Assembly (NCBI GenBank): GCA_016784605.1
Contig: JADHUI010000003.1
Coordinates: 1 to 64,000 of the forward strand
Source of the DNA: Fidelibacterota bacterium
Lineage (GTDB): Bacteria; Fidelibacterota; Marinisomatia; Marinisomatales; UBA1611
DNA length: 64,000 nt
Reading direction: 5' to 3'
Shown here: positions 23,735 through 33,535 of the stretch, in pieces
Layout of the letters: each line of letters opens with the position of its first letter
Position numbering within the stretch: the stretch's first letter is position 1
The notes under the pieces: model-generated
The model's database searches: none
What the model saw: only the letters and a program-made list of their open reading frames with translations
Told to the model about the DNA's origin: nothing
Position numbers and translations under genes: made by a program

Positions 23735-24642
23735 ATAAATTAAAAAACTATGTAGCAGTTGGTTTATTTATCACAGTCTGCTTTTCTCAAGTTTCCATTA
23801 CAGAATTAGTAGATCGCCAAGATTTAGATGGAACATCCCGAAAATATATACCACAAGATATGTCTCCATACACGGGAGAAGTATTTTACCGATACACCAA
23901 TAATCAGCTTGAATTTACCGGGCAACTATTAGACGGCCTTCAAGATGGGCATTGGGTTTGGTATTTTGAAAATGGTCAAAAAGATCAAGAAGGTTCTTTC
24001 AAAAATGTTGCTCAAGATGGATTATGGCAATGGTGGTATTCCAATGGGAATATCAAACAGGAAGGTGAATATATAAAGGGTGTAAAACATGGCACATGGT
24101 CATTATGGCATCCCAATGGTGTTGTATCTTCTGCTGAACCTTATCGGAATGGAAAATTAGAAGGCAAATTAATCCTTTGGTTTGAGTCGGGGCAAAAAGA
24201 AGGTGAAGCTCTATTTATTCAAGGAATAAAACACGGATATGACCGCGGATGGTATCCAAATGGAAATCCTAGATGGAACTATGAATGGTTCAAGGGAGTA
24301 GAGGATGGCCCCCAAAGAATGTGGTTTGAATCAGGGCAGAAAAAAGTGGAACATCATTTCCAAAAAGGAAAATTACATGGTCTTGTTCGAGAATGGTATT
24401 CTGATGGTCAAAAACGGCTAGATGGATATTCTGATTCTGGTCTTATGCAAAATATTTGGACTTGGTGGTACCCAAGTGGTGACGTAGCGATGTCAGGTGA
24501 ATATATTGCTGGAACACCTACAGGTACATGGACCTATGAATCGTCACTTGGAGATGGGAATATAGAAATTAATGATTTACCAACCCAATCATGGGTGAAT
24601 AAAAAAATCGCCACATGGGAAAAATTCCATCAGCAAAAATGA
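23731..24642 (+). CDS. Exported YwqK/MORN-like repeat protein
   Basis: 303 residues with a signal peptide (MNKLKNYVAVGLFITVCFSQ). The body is about nine repeats of roughly 22 residues: GHWVWYFENGQKDQEGSF, GLWQWWYSNGNIKQEGEY, GTWSLWHPNGVVSSAEPY, GLVREWYSDGQKRLDG and so on. This is the 'W.Y.NG....G.Y..G...G' pattern of YwqK/MORN-like proteins, which make flat beta sheets. The function is unknown. Its ATG overlaps the stop of the M20 gene (ATGA) and its stop overlaps the next start, so three genes are translationally chained. An annotation as toxin-antitoxin would be misleading. Confidence 0.88.
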   Translation: MNKLKNYVAVGLFITVCFSQVSITELVDRQDLDGTSRKYIPQDMSPYTGEVFYRYTNNQLEFTGQLLDGLQDGHWVWYFENGQKDQEGSFKNVAQDGLWQWWYSNGNIKQEGEYIKGVKHGTWSLWHPNGVVSSAEPYRNGKLEGKLILWFESGQKEGEALFIQGIKHGYDRGWYPNGNPRWNYEWFKGVEDGPQRMWFESGQKKVEHHFQKGKLHGLVREWYSDGQKRLDGYSDSGLMQNIWTWWYPSGDVAMSGEYIAGTPTGTWTYESSLGDGNIEINDLPTQSWVNKKIATWEKFHQQK

Positions 24643-26084
24643 TTTACCAATTATCCAAAAAATTAGCGACCTTGGCTTTTATACTTGGGAAAGTCTATAA
24701 GGATAAATCTCAAGATAAAACGCTTATTATAGAACATTCGTTTGGGGATGGATTATATTGCCATGATTCGAATTGGGATACTATTTCAGATGATTTAATT
24801 CTTCAATTAGATTCACAGGTTCGTGACATTATTCATGACGAGAAAATATCTTTTACACAGAGTGATAGATCGGAATACCTAAAAGAATTATATATAGAGA
24901 ATGACCAAGCTAAGATTGAAGTTGTCAATAAATGGCAATTTGATTCTATTCCAGTTGTTACACTAAATGGATACAGAGATATCCGAATTGAGCCCATGGA
25001 AACGGATATGAGTAAATTGCTTCCTTTTAAATTACAATCATATAAAGAAGGATTATTGCTTCGTATTCCAACTCAATTAGCTCCCGATATTGTTCGTCCA
25101 TTTAAAGATAGACCAAAACTATTTTCTGTCATTGAAGAACGAGAACAATGGGGAAGTATTTTAAATATTTCAACAATCCAGGAAGTGAACGAAACAATTC
25201 GAAATGGAGAAATAAGAGAATTAATGTGGGTGGCAGAGGGATTGCATGAAAATAAATTAAGCCAAATTGCCAATGAAATTGTTTTATCATTTCCAGAAAA
25301 AAAAGTTATCTGTATAGCTGGACCCTCTTCCTCGGGGAAAACATCTTTTGCAAGAAGACTCGGTATTCAACTTCGCGTGAATGGTTTTAAAACACACCTT
25401 ATTTCTATGGACGATTATTTTATTGATCGAAAAAATATACCTATAACAGAAGACGGTACACAAGATTTTGAGTCAGTTGAAGCGCTCAATACAGAATTAC
25501 TATGTGATCGCTTAAAAATATTGCTAGCAGGTGAATCAATTCCAAAACGGAAGTTTGATTTTGAAACGGGCATTGGAATTGATTCTGATGAAGAAATACA
25601 ATTAGGTGAATGGGACCTTATATTGATGGAAGGAATACACGGACTGAATCCGAAATTATCTGACCAATTTGGGAAAGAGCATTTAGTCCAAATATATGTG
25701 AGTGCTATTACCCAATTGAATATTGATGATCATCATAGAATGTCCACATCCGATAATCGATTATTACGCCGCATAGTTCGAGATTACCAATTTCGAGGAT
25801 ATTCGCCTGACGAAACACTTGAACGCTGGCCGTCTGTACGGTTAGGGGAAGAAAAAAATATTTTCCCTTTTCAAGAAGAGGCAGATTTCATGTTTAACAC
25901 AGCACTGATTTACGAGTTTCCAACTTTAGCTAAAATTGCAAAACCCATTTTGGCAGAGATTCAAACGGAGGAAGCAAAAAGACTCACCGCTCTACTGCAT
26001 TTATTCGAAGAATTGGATGCAGAAAAAATCCCGGGAATTTCTATTCTACGAGAATTTATTGGCGGGAGTGAATTTGAGTATTAA
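24639..26084 (+). CDS. Two-domain nucleoside (uridine-like) kinase
   Basis: 481 residues from the ATG at 24639, chosen because it overlaps the previous stop as ATGA; 24615 is also open. The C-terminal half is a uridine kinase/phosphoribulokinase fold: Walker A CIAGPSSSGKTSFARRLGIQ (about 230), SMDDYFIDR, KRKFDFETG, LILMEGIHGLNP and DNRLLRRIVRDYQFRGYSP. The N-terminal 200 residues resemble the editing-associated (SAD/TGS-type) region of threonyl-tRNA synthetase, a known fusion in nucleoside kinases of Thermotoga and Clostridia. It probably phosphorylates a nucleoside in salvage. The fused domain has no assigned role. Confidence 0.85.
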   Translation: MIYQLSKKLATLAFILGKVYKDKSQDKTLIIEHSFGDGLYCHDSNWDTISDDLILQLDSQVRDIIHDEKISFTQSDRSEYLKELYIENDQAKIEVVNKWQFDSIPVVTLNGYRDIRIEPMETDMSKLLPFKLQSYKEGLLLRIPTQLAPDIVRPFKDRPKLFSVIEEREQWGSILNISTIQEVNETIRNGEIRELMWVAEGLHENKLSQIANEIVLSFPEKKVICIAGPSSSGKTSFARRLGIQLRVNGFKTHLISMDDYFIDRKNIPITEDGTQDFESVEALNTELLCDRLKILLAGESIPKRKFDFETGIGIDSDEEIQLGEWDLILMEGIHGLNPKLSDQFGKEHLVQIYVSAITQLNIDDHHRMSTSDNRLLRRIVRDYQFRGYSPDETLERWPSVRLGEEKNIFPFQEEADFMFNTALIYEFPTLAKIAKPILAEIQTEEAKRLTALLHLFEELDAEKIPGISILREFIGGSEFEY

Positions 26085-26088
26085 GAAT

Positions 26089-26275
26089 GAGTCCACTCCA
26101 GAAAGGTCGATTTGGGCTAAAACCCCGTTTTTAAAATTTTTACCCGAAAGCTAAAGCATTGGGTAAGTGTCTATATTATAGACGAAACAAAGAAATACCT
26201 ACCCCATCCTTTAGGTTGGGGGTGATACTAAAAACAAAATAATACGGGGCTTTAGCCCCTTTTCGGAGTGGACTC
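26089..26275. repeat. Foldback (MITE-like) element with terminal inverted repeats
   Basis: The ends GAGTCCACTCC (26089-26099) and GGAGTGGACTC (26265-26275) are perfect 11-base inverted repeats. A second inner pair, GGGCTAAAACCCCGT (26114-26128) and ACGGGGCTTTAGCCCC (26244-26259), also matches with one change, so the whole 187 bases can fold as a long hairpin. In the centre ACCCCATCC and GGTTGGGGGT pair again. There is no reading frame. It is probably a non-autonomous mobile element or a large repeat unit, placed right after the kinase stop. Confidence 0.7.
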
Positions 26276-26382
26276 AAGAATTAATTTAAATTAAAATTTA
26301 TTTCAAAAAATATAAAGTGCAGTAATTAACTATGCCGCTTATATAATTGATTTATTCGATCGTTCGGGTTACGAATGAAAAA

Positions 26383-26652
26383 TTATTCTAATATGTTAGA
26401 TTCCCCTTGTAACATTTTATCTGCTTTCAAATTGATTTTTTCTAATTCAATTTTTCTTTCCAGAGAATTGATTGCTTCACCATAATGTTCATTTTTCAAA
26501 TGGATCAATATGCTGTTATCGATGTTGAGCATCATACCTTTGAAATGTATATCATTTTGAAAAATGATAATCTTATATAAATACCAACATAAAAGTGTTG
26601 CAGAAATAAATCCGAATAAATATAGACCAAAATATTTGAAATATTTCAACAA
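26383..26652 (-). CDS. Small single-helix membrane protein
   Basis: 89 residues with a TTG start (26652), 2 bases after the gamma-glutamyltransferase stop. One strong membrane helix is seen (about 6-28, FGLYLFGFISATLLCWYLY). A mostly charged helical tail follows (HYGEAINSLERKIELEKINL), so most of the protein would be in one soluble face. No family is recognised. Being tightly packed behind ggt supports it as real, but it could be poorly translated. Confidence 0.5.
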   Translation of the reverse strand: MLKYFKYFGLYLFGFISATLLCWYLYKIIIFQNDIHFKGMMLNIDNSILIHLKNEHYGEAINSLERKIELEKINLKADKMLQGESNILE

Positions 26653-26654
26653 AA

Positions 26655-28343
26655 TTAATATCCAACTGCGGTGGTCTCTCCACGGGAATCTGCTCCTCCA
26701 TAAAAACCATCTTCTTCAATTGTTATACCATTTGCTTCACCAATATATCCCCATCGATAAGGCACAATCACATGCCCCATTTTTTCTAAGTTATTTTTCA
26801 CATCTTTAGAAATACCCCGTGGTTCTGTCATAATAATATCGGGTAACCATTGCGAATGAACACGTGGTGCACTGACAGCTTCCTGAATATCCATATCATG
26901 AATAAGAACATTAAGAACCGTTTGTAATGTTGTTGTAATAATGGTTGAGCCACCGGGTGAACCAATCACGATAAAAGGTTTATTTTTTTTGAGTATAATA
27001 GATGGTGTCATTGAACTCAAAGGCCGTTTCCCTGGGGCGACAGCATTGGCTTCTTTTCCAACAAGACCATAAATATTGGGGACTCCCGGTTTTGCAGAAA
27101 AATCATCCATTTCATTATTTAAAAAGAAGCCTGCGCCTTTCACCAAAACACCGCAACCGTAACTTGTATTGAGAGTTGTCGTTACACTGACGGCATTTCC
27201 ATCTTTATCCACCACGGAATAATGAGTTGTTTCGTTACTTTCATAAGGCCAAGGGTGTCCTGCGTATATTTCTGAACTCAAAGATGCTTTTAGTGGTTGG
27301 ATTGTTTTTACACGTTCAGATGCATAAGCGGTATCTGTTAAAAACCGTACTGGAACTTGCCAATAATCTGGATCGCCCATATGTTCGGCTCTGTCTGCAT
27401 AAGCGCGTCGTTCAACTTCTGTCAAATAATGAATATATTGAGATGAATTCCAACCCATCGTATCTAACGCAAAATGAGATAATTGATTAAACATATTGAC
27501 TAATAGAGCACCTCCTGAACTTGGAGGTCCCATAGAAATAATATTATACTCTAAAAAAGAACCTGATACTGGTTCTCTATAAATAGATTGATATTCATCT
27601 AGATCTTCTAAGGAAATGAGCCCATTCCCCCGATTCATTTCTTCAACTATTTTTGAAGCCACAGGTCCTGTATAAAACCCATCTCTTCCATATTTTGCTA
27701 TTCGTTTTAATGTACGAGATAAATCTTTTTGGATAAACTTATCGTCTTGCTTCCAATCTAGATTTGTTTTTTTGATAAATATATTTTTAGCACCTTCATT
27801 TTGCTCAAAGAAAGGTTTAAATCGATTGAGTTGATCTGCTTCATTCTTTGATAGAATAAATCCTTTATCCGCCAACCTTATCGCTGGCGCCATAACTTGT
27901 CTTAATGTAAGATTCCCAGAACCATGATCTTTATGAGCTTTAATGAGTCCGTCGACTGAACCGGGTACGCCAGCAGCAGCACGCGAATAAAGAGACATTC
28001 CTTTAATAACATTCCCACTATCATTTAAAAACATATCTCTGTGTCCAGATGCAGGAGCTTTTTCTCGATAATCAAGCGTAAAGATTTTTCCATTAGCTGT
28101 TGCTGAAACCATAAAACCGCCACCACCAATATTGCCATTGGATGGAGATGTAACGGCTAATGCAAAACCAACGGCTACAGCCGCATCAACCGCATTGCCA
28201 CCTTTTTTTAATATTTCAACTCCTGCTTCTGATGCTTGGCGGCTTGTAGAGACCACCATGCCGTTTTCACCAAATACTGGGCTAGTATTGGCCGCAAATA
28301 GTTGAGCCATAAAGAGTAAAAAAGTAAATAAATATTTTTTCAT
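26655..28343 (-). CDS. ggt: Gamma-glutamyltransferase (glutathione hydrolase)
   Basis: 562 residues, a normal length, with a signal peptide (MKKYLFTFLLFMAQLFA). It is an Ntn-hydrolase that cuts itself and uses the exposed Thr to split glutathione and other gamma-glutamyl compounds. Seen: NGMVVSTSRQASEAGVEILK, KGGNAVDAAVAVGFALAVT, GNIGGGGFM, the self-cleavage site NETTHYSVVDKDGNAV with the catalytic Thr, then LSSMTPSIILKKNK and GSPGGSTIITTTLQTV. Periplasmic or outer location is expected. Glu/Gly scavenging fits the neighbouring amino-acid genes. Confidence 0.95.
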   Translation of the reverse strand: MKKYLFTFLLFMAQLFAANTSPVFGENGMVVSTSRQASEAGVEILKKGGNAVDAAVAVGFALAVTSPSNGNIGGGGFMVSATANGKIFTLDYREKAPASGHRDMFLNDSGNVIKGMSLYSRAAAGVPGSVDGLIKAHKDHGSGNLTLRQVMAPAIRLADKGFILSKNEADQLNRFKPFFEQNEGAKNIFIKKTNLDWKQDDKFIQKDLSRTLKRIAKYGRDGFYTGPVASKIVEEMNRGNGLISLEDLDEYQSIYREPVSGSFLEYNIISMGPPSSGGALLVNMFNQLSHFALDTMGWNSSQYIHYLTEVERRAYADRAEHMGDPDYWQVPVRFLTDTAYASERVKTIQPLKASLSSEIYAGHPWPYESNETTHYSVVDKDGNAVSVTTTLNTSYGCGVLVKGAGFFLNNEMDDFSAKPGVPNIYGLVGKEANAVAPGKRPLSSMTPSIILKKNKPFIVIGSPGGSTIITTTLQTVLNVLIHDMDIQEAVSAPRVHSQWLPDIIMTEPRGISKDVKNNLEKMGHVIVPYRWGYIGEANGITIEEDGFYGGADSRGETTAVGY

Positions 28344-28344
28344 T

Positions 28345-29625
28345 TTATTGTATCCATTGTATGATTTTATGAATGCCTGTCATCAAGGGATGCATATTCT
28401 CTCCAAGATGGTCCAGCGTAAGGTTTTGATGAAGTGGAACGGCCATACTACCCTTGAGCGCTTTGTCGCCGTCAAAATTCACGTAAGCCAATCTTGCGGT
28501 ATATTCATTAGGCTTTCGACCGAAAACAGAACCGGGGAGAAGAGCAACGCATGATTCTTGAAGCAAGTTCTTACAAAGTGTTTGGCTGTCAAAAATATTT
28601 CGACGTTTTAAGTTTTCTTTGAATAGAGAAAAATCTGGGAAAAGATAAAAAGCACCCTCCGGTTTATGAATCAGAATATTGGCTTGTTTAAATTCCTCAT
28701 AAATAGTTGTACCCAATGTTTTTAAAATACGACGTGAGTGAATTAAATATTCGTCAATTTCTTTTCCACCATTAAAAGCAGTAATAGCTGCATATTGAAT
28801 TGGGGCGCTAACGGAAGTATATGTTTCACTGGCGACGGCGTTCATGGGTTTGAGAAGCCAACTGAGCGTCTTTGGAAAGGAAAAAGTTCCAATTCGCCAT
28901 CCACCTGCCCCACACCATTTTGAGAGCCCGGAACTAATAATCGTTCCTTCAGGATAGAATCGTGCAATGGAAATATGCTCGCCTTCATGGTGGATTCTGC
29001 CATAAATCTCATCAGATAAAATGATAATATTATATTCGCGAGCAATGTTAGCAATGGCTTCCAATTCATGTTTTGAATAACTTTGCCCCTCAGGATTCCC
29101 CGGATAATTCAGGATGAGAAGTCGAGGTCGCCCTGGGTCATTTTCTCTTTTTAAAAAATCTAATAAATGATGGGGCATAATGCGCCATCTTTCATTATAA
29201 GACGTTTTGATGAATCTAACTTTCCGCCCAATAATATCTGCTTGTGGCTGGTAAGAGACCCAGCAAGGGGATGGAATTAATATATCTCCATAAAAAACAA
29301 GTTGAAGGATAAACATGAGTTCCTTTGATCCTGGACCAATCATTACATTTTGAGGATCAATATCCAATTGATCTACATTACGGTGAGATTCAGCAACGCT
29401 TCGTTGCAATTCCGGGAGACCTTGCACAGGAAGATAATCTTTTTGATGTGCATTATCTTTTAAGGCTTGAATGACACAATTTGGAACAGGAAAGGGTGAT
29501 TGTCCGAGCCCAAACCGATGGACTATTTTCCCCTCGGCTTGCAGTTGGGTACTTTTTTCATTAATGGATAGTGTGGCAGATTTCCCCATGCCACGGGTTC
29601 TTAGATTTAAACTATTTTGGTGCAT
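28345..29625 (-). CDS. Class I/II PLP aminotransferase
   Basis: 426 residues. Fold-type I aminotransferase: GLGQSPFPVPNCVIQALKD, GPGSKELMFILQLVFYGD, NYPGNPEGQSYSKHELEAIA, ILSDEIYGRIHHEG (the Asp that contacts the PLP ring), and the PLP-lysine segment ISSGLSKWCGAGGWRIG (about 240-255). The substrate is not clear; the 'GLGQSPFP' opening is unusual for plain aspartate aminotransferases. It is a clear paralogue of 32096-33373 (same motifs and same length). It lies 1 base upstream of the ggt gene, and the four genes from ggt to 33373 are packed head to tail. Confidence 0.88.
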   Translation of the reverse strand: MHQNSLNLRTRGMGKSATLSINEKSTQLQAEGKIVHRFGLGQSPFPVPNCVIQALKDNAHQKDYLPVQGLPELQRSVAESHRNVDQLDIDPQNVMIGPGSKELMFILQLVFYGDILIPSPCWVSYQPQADIIGRKVRFIKTSYNERWRIMPHHLLDFLKRENDPGRPRLLILNYPGNPEGQSYSKHELEAIANIAREYNIIILSDEIYGRIHHEGEHISIARFYPEGTIISSGLSKWCGAGGWRIGTFSFPKTLSWLLKPMNAVASETYTSVSAPIQYAAITAFNGGKEIDEYLIHSRRILKTLGTTIYEEFKQANILIHKPEGAFYLFPDFSLFKENLKRRNIFDSQTLCKNLLQESCVALLPGSVFGRKPNEYTARLAYVNFDGDKALKGSMAVPLHQNLTLDHLGENMHPLMTGIHKIIQWIQ

Positions 29626-29647
29626 TGTTGATTATTCCGATAAAAAA

Positions 29648-30865
29648 TTAGAGTAATTGGATTGTTTTAGTATTTTGTAATTCAATGATTTGATTCTCTG
29701 AATAATGTAATATTTCATTTAAAATTTCGTAAGTATGCTCCCCTAATTTTGGTGCTGGATTTGTTTCAATTTCGGGTGCATCTGAAAGCATAACGGGTCC
29801 TCTGGCGAATTGATAAGCCCCAACATCAGGGTCATGAATATTCACCAGTGCTTTTCTTTTTTGGATTTGTTCAGATTCAAATACATCTTTGGCTGTATAA
29901 ACGGATCCAACGGGTACTCCATTCCCGTTCAATTCTTTTTCTGCTTCAGCTCGTGTTCTTTGGGATAACCACCCTTCAATAATGGGACCTAAGAATTCAG
30001 CATTTCCTGCACGAGCAGTTCCTGTATTACTTCGATCATCATTGATTAAATCTTCTCTTTCCATAGCTGTACAAAGTCGTGACCAAACCATGTCATCAGG
30101 GACATTTAAGGCTAAATATCCATCCTTGCATTTAAAGGCACCTCGAGGATAAAGATGCGTCAATCTTCCACGATGTGGCTCATTGCCCGTGATTGAATAG
30201 AGCATAGCCATTCGTTCATTTAAGGAAAGCATATTGTCTAACATAGCACTATCGACGAATTGACCTTTTCCCGTTCGTTCTCTCATGAATAAAGCTTGCA
30301 TGATGGCGAAGGAAGTACAAAGGCCGGAATAAACATCTGCCATTCCATAAATAGTCCATGAAGGAGGTTTATCTTCAAAACCAACCAAATGCATAATTCC
30401 ACTCATAGCTTCGGCAACAATATCAAATGCGGGTCGATTAGAATCGGGTCCTTCGTATCCTTCCATTCTTCCAAATCCTGAAATGGCTGCATAAATTAAT
30501 TTTGGATTGATTTCTTTTAAATCATTATATCCTATACCCATTTTATCTGTAGAGCCGGGACGGAGATTTTCAATCACCACATCAGCGGTTTTAATTAATT
30601 CTTTATAAATCTTTTTTCCGTCATCCGTTCGCATATTTAGGGCAAAACTTTTTTTATTTCGATTATAAGCCATGAATCCGCCGGCTTTTTTTTCTCCATT
30701 TTCTCCCTCAGCAAACGGAGGAATAGATCGCCTAGGATCTCCCGTTCCAGGACGTTCAATTTTGATGACTTCGGCCCCTGCATCTGCAAGTAACATTGAA
30801 CAATAAGGAGCGGCCATATATTGCTCCAAAGCAATGACACGGATTCCTGTTAATGGTCTATTCAT
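29648..30865 (-). CDS. CaiB/BaiF (class III) CoA-transferase
   Basis: 405 residues. The N-terminal motif is seen (MNRPLTGIRVIALEQYMAAP, ADAGAEVIKIERPGTGDPRR), then VVIENLRPGSTDKMGIGYND and a catalytic-Asp region (about 170-180, FDIVAEAMSGIMHLVG). The Rossmann part follows with GRLTHLYPRGAFKCKDGYLA. These enzymes move CoA between carboxylic acids. The acid substrate here is unknown; neighbours (thiolase, two aminotransferases) suggest breakdown of an amino-acid carbon skeleton. Alpha-methylacyl-CoA racemases of the same fold are the alternative. Confidence 0.88.
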   Translation of the reverse strand: MNRPLTGIRVIALEQYMAAPYCSMLLADAGAEVIKIERPGTGDPRRSIPPFAEGENGEKKAGGFMAYNRNKKSFALNMRTDDGKKIYKELIKTADVVIENLRPGSTDKMGIGYNDLKEINPKLIYAAISGFGRMEGYEGPDSNRPAFDIVAEAMSGIMHLVGFEDKPPSWTIYGMADVYSGLCTSFAIMQALFMRERTGKGQFVDSAMLDNMLSLNERMAMLYSITGNEPHRGRLTHLYPRGAFKCKDGYLALNVPDDMVWSRLCTAMEREDLINDDRSNTGTARAGNAEFLGPIIEGWLSQRTRAEAEKELNGNGVPVGSVYTAKDVFESEQIQKRKALVNIHDPDVGAYQFARGPVMLSDAPEIETNPAPKLGEHTYEILNEILHYSENQIIELQNTKTIQLL

Positions 30866-32092
30866 TTATACTCTTTCCACTAATGTAGATACACCTTGTC
30901 CAACACCAACGCATAAGGTAGCTAATCCAATTTGTGTATCTGTTCTTTTCATTTCATGAATAAGTGTCGTTAAAATTCGAGCCCCCGAACATCCTAAAGG
31001 ATGTCCCAAAGCAATTGCACCGCCATTCACATTTACACTATCAGGATTTAGATTTAATTTTTTCATGACTCCCAATGCTTGAGCGGCAAAGGCTTCATTT
31101 AATTCTATCAAATCGATTTCTTCAAGCGAAATATTAAATCTTGATAATAATTTTTCTGTGGACGGTACTGGCCCATATCCCATAACGCCTGGATCAACAC
31201 CTGCGACTGCTGAACCCACCCAGCGCGCCAATGGTTTTAGTCCTAACTCATTGGCTTTTTCACGACTCATGAGTAGAACCGCCGTCGCGCCATCATTAAT
31301 TCCGCTAGCATTTCCTGCAGTAACAGTTCCATTTTTTCTAAAAATGGGTTTAAGTGATGAAAGTTTTTCAAAAGTGAGATCAAGGGAATATTTCCCATTT
31401 TCTATTTTATATCTGGGATGTTCATCTGTATTTACGATGATAGGATCGCCATTCCGCTGGGAGATAGAAATGGGCCAAATTTCATCCTTAAATTTTCCCT
31501 GATTTATGGCATTAATGGCTTTTTGTTGGCTTGATAAAGAAAAGTGATCTTGATCTTCTCGGGAAATGTTCATTTCGTCAGCGATTTTTTCTGCCGTTTC
31601 ACCCAGACTGGTAATAGGATACAATTCTTCCATTTTCGGATTTTCAAATCGCCAACCTACGGTTGAATCAAAAACGGTTCTATGCCCTAATTTTGATTGA
31701 GTGGAAGGTCTCGGCATAACTAACGGCGCCCGACTCATAGACTCCACACCACTCCCAATAAAGATTTCACCTTCACCTGCAATAATTGCTTTTGCAGCTT
31801 GATTCACTGCTTCGAGCCCGGAAGAACAATTCCGATTTACAGTGACTCCTCCAACCGACATAGGAAATCCGGCTAATAGAACAGCCATGCGAGCCACATC
31901 TCTGTTGTCTTCACCGGCTTGATTTCCACATCCGGCATATACATCTTCGATCCAGCTTGGGTCAATCCCCGTGCGTTCAATAAGGCCTTTTAATACTTCC
32001 GCCAGTAAATCATCGGGTCGAATGGATGATAACGCTCCACCTGCACGACCAATAGGAGATCTAACGGCATCAATGATTACAACTTCTCTCAT
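30866..32092 (-). CDS. Thiolase (acetyl-CoA C-acyltransferase)
   Basis: 408 residues. Thiolase motifs in order: [15 protein letters not shown], the nucleophile segment [19 protein letters not shown] (Cys near 88), [52 protein letters not shown] (His) and [17 protein letters not shown] (second Cys near the end). It could run degradatively (cleaving a 3-oxoacyl-CoA) or synthetically. The CaiB gene ends the same transcript, and its start touches this gene's stop, which favours degradation. Confidence 0.95.
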   Translation of the reverse strand: MREVVIIDAVRSPIGRAGGALSSIRPDDLLAEVLKGLIERTGIDPSWIEDVYAGCGNQAGEDNRDVARMAVLLAGFPMSVGGVTVNRNCSSGLEAVNQAAKAIIAGEGEIFIGSGVESMSRAPLVMPRPSTQSKLGHRTVFDSTVGWRFENPKMEELYPITSLGETAEKIADEMNISREDQDHFSLSSQQKAINAINQGKFKDEIWPISISQRNGDPIIVNTDEHPRYKIENGKYSLDLTFEKLSSLKPIFRKNGTVTAGNASGINDGATAVLLMSREKANELGLKPLARWVGSAVAGVDPGVMGYGPVPSTEKLLSRFNISLEEIDLIELNEAFAAQALGVMKKLNLNPDSVNVNGGAIALGHPLGCSGARILTTLIHEMKRTDTQIGLATLCVGVGQGVSTLVERV

Positions 32093-32095
32093 AAG

Positions 32096-33373
32096 TTACT
32101 CGTTTAATAGAGCCATGAAGTGGCTCATTTTTTCTAAAAATAATTCAGTTCTTGGATGGTGGTTTTCAATAAATTGATCTATATCATTTTTATACGCATT
32201 TACAATGTTCTGAGCTTGTTCGTCGGTTTCCATATCCAAAAAGCTAGTAGACAATCTTAAACAAAAATTATCAGGATCACTACCAAAAACACTACCGGGT
32301 AATGTAGCAATTCCAAAATCATCTAATAAATATTCGGATAAATCTTGACATGAAAAAATATTCATTTCTTCTAATTTATTTTCCCATTTTTTAAAAGATG
32401 GATAAAGGTAAAACCCGCCAGAAGGTGATGGACTATTAAGTCCAATTTCTTTTAGTTTACGATGAACATAATTGGTTCGTAATTCGTGAATATGAGTACA
32501 CATTTGTATATAATTATCAATATCTTGATTTCCACTATAAGCCAAAATAGCCGTATACTGAATAGGGCCAGGGACACAAGACCAAATACTTCCTGATATG
32601 GATTGGAATGATTTAATTAATGATTCACCTATTTCATTATTAGGAAGGATGGCCATACCAAAACGCCATCCGCCAAGTGATAAATGTTTACTAAGCCCAC
32701 CAAAAATGATTGTTTTTTCAGGATAATATTTTGCCGTGGAATGATGTGTAAAACCATCATGTGTGACCAAACTATAAATTTCATCACTCAAAATAAAAAT
32801 ATTTTTATCTCGAGCCCAATCGGCTACTGATTTTATATCCGGCTCTGATGAAACATTGCCGACGGGATTACTGGGTGAATTTAGAACCAGCATTGTAGGA
32901 TTTCCACCATCTGAAATAAAATTTTGATATGCTTTATCTAAGGACTGAATATTTATAGAATAACTATTTTCATCATCTAACGAAAAGCGATGAACTTTTT
33001 TCCCTGTTAACCGAGCTATAGAACTATAAGAAACCCAAGAGGGTTTTGGTAATAGTAAATCACCTTCGATGGATTGAATCATTGCGTAAAGTAAAGATTT
33101 GCTTCCAACGCCAACGATGATTTGTTTATCCATTAAATTTATTCCCAATTTTTCAGAATAATATTGGGCAATAGTGTTTCTCAATTCTGGAATACCTAAA
33201 GATGGAAGATAGCTTCTGTGGGATGCATTTTCTTGAAATATACTGCTTAATGCTGGATGAACTGGAAAGCGAGATTCCCCAAATCCCAAATGGAGAACAT
33301 CTCTCCCATCTGCCCACATGGCATTTACTTTTTCATTCATCACAAGTGTTGGTGATGCTTTCGGTGATTTCAC
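32096..33373 (-). CDS. Class I/II PLP aminotransferase, paralogue of 28345-29625
   Basis: 425 residues, GTG start (33373) with AAAAGGG before it. Same motif order as the other copy: HLGFGESRFPVHPALSSIF, GVGSKSLLYAMIQSI, NSPSNPVGNVSSEPDIKSVA, ILSDEIYSLVTHDG and the PLP-lysine segment IFGGLSKHLSLGGWRFGMAI. The two genes bracket the CaiB and thiolase genes, so both may serve the same pathway on different amino acids, or they arose by duplication and diverged. The substrate is unknown. It is divergent from the secreted dipeptidase at 33536. Confidence 0.88.
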   Translation of the reverse strand: MKSPKASPTLVMNEKVNAMWADGRDVLHLGFGESRFPVHPALSSIFQENASHRSYLPSLGIPELRNTIAQYYSEKLGINLMDKQIIVGVGSKSLLYAMIQSIEGDLLLPKPSWVSYSSIARLTGKKVHRFSLDDENSYSINIQSLDKAYQNFISDGGNPTMLVLNSPSNPVGNVSSEPDIKSVADWARDKNIFILSDEIYSLVTHDGFTHHSTAKYYPEKTIIFGGLSKHLSLGGWRFGMAILPNNEIGESLIKSFQSISGSIWSCVPGPIQYTAILAYSGNQDIDNYIQMCTHIHELRTNYVHRKLKEIGLNSPSPSGGFYLYPSFKKWENKLEEMNIFSCQDLSEYLLDDFGIATLPGSVFGSDPDNFCLRLSTSFLDMETDEQAQNIVNAYKNDIDQFIENHHPRTELFLEKMSHFMALLNE

Positions 33374-33535
33374 AATAATCCCTTTTGACCCTAATAATGG
33401 AATGGAGAATTTAGAGAAGTGGGTAAAACAGAAGTAATAAAAATTAATGATTTAATAATTAAACTCTAATGAATTCAATCGTTTCGATTAGTACATCAAT
33501 ATATTGAATTAATGTTTGTAACTTGCGCAACAGCA

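Noticed and set aside
23731..24642. YwqK-like repeat protein as a toxin-antitoxin component
   Set aside because: The repeat family is often labelled as an antitoxin, but there is no toxin-like partner; the neighbours are salvage and hydrolase genes, and the protein is exported.
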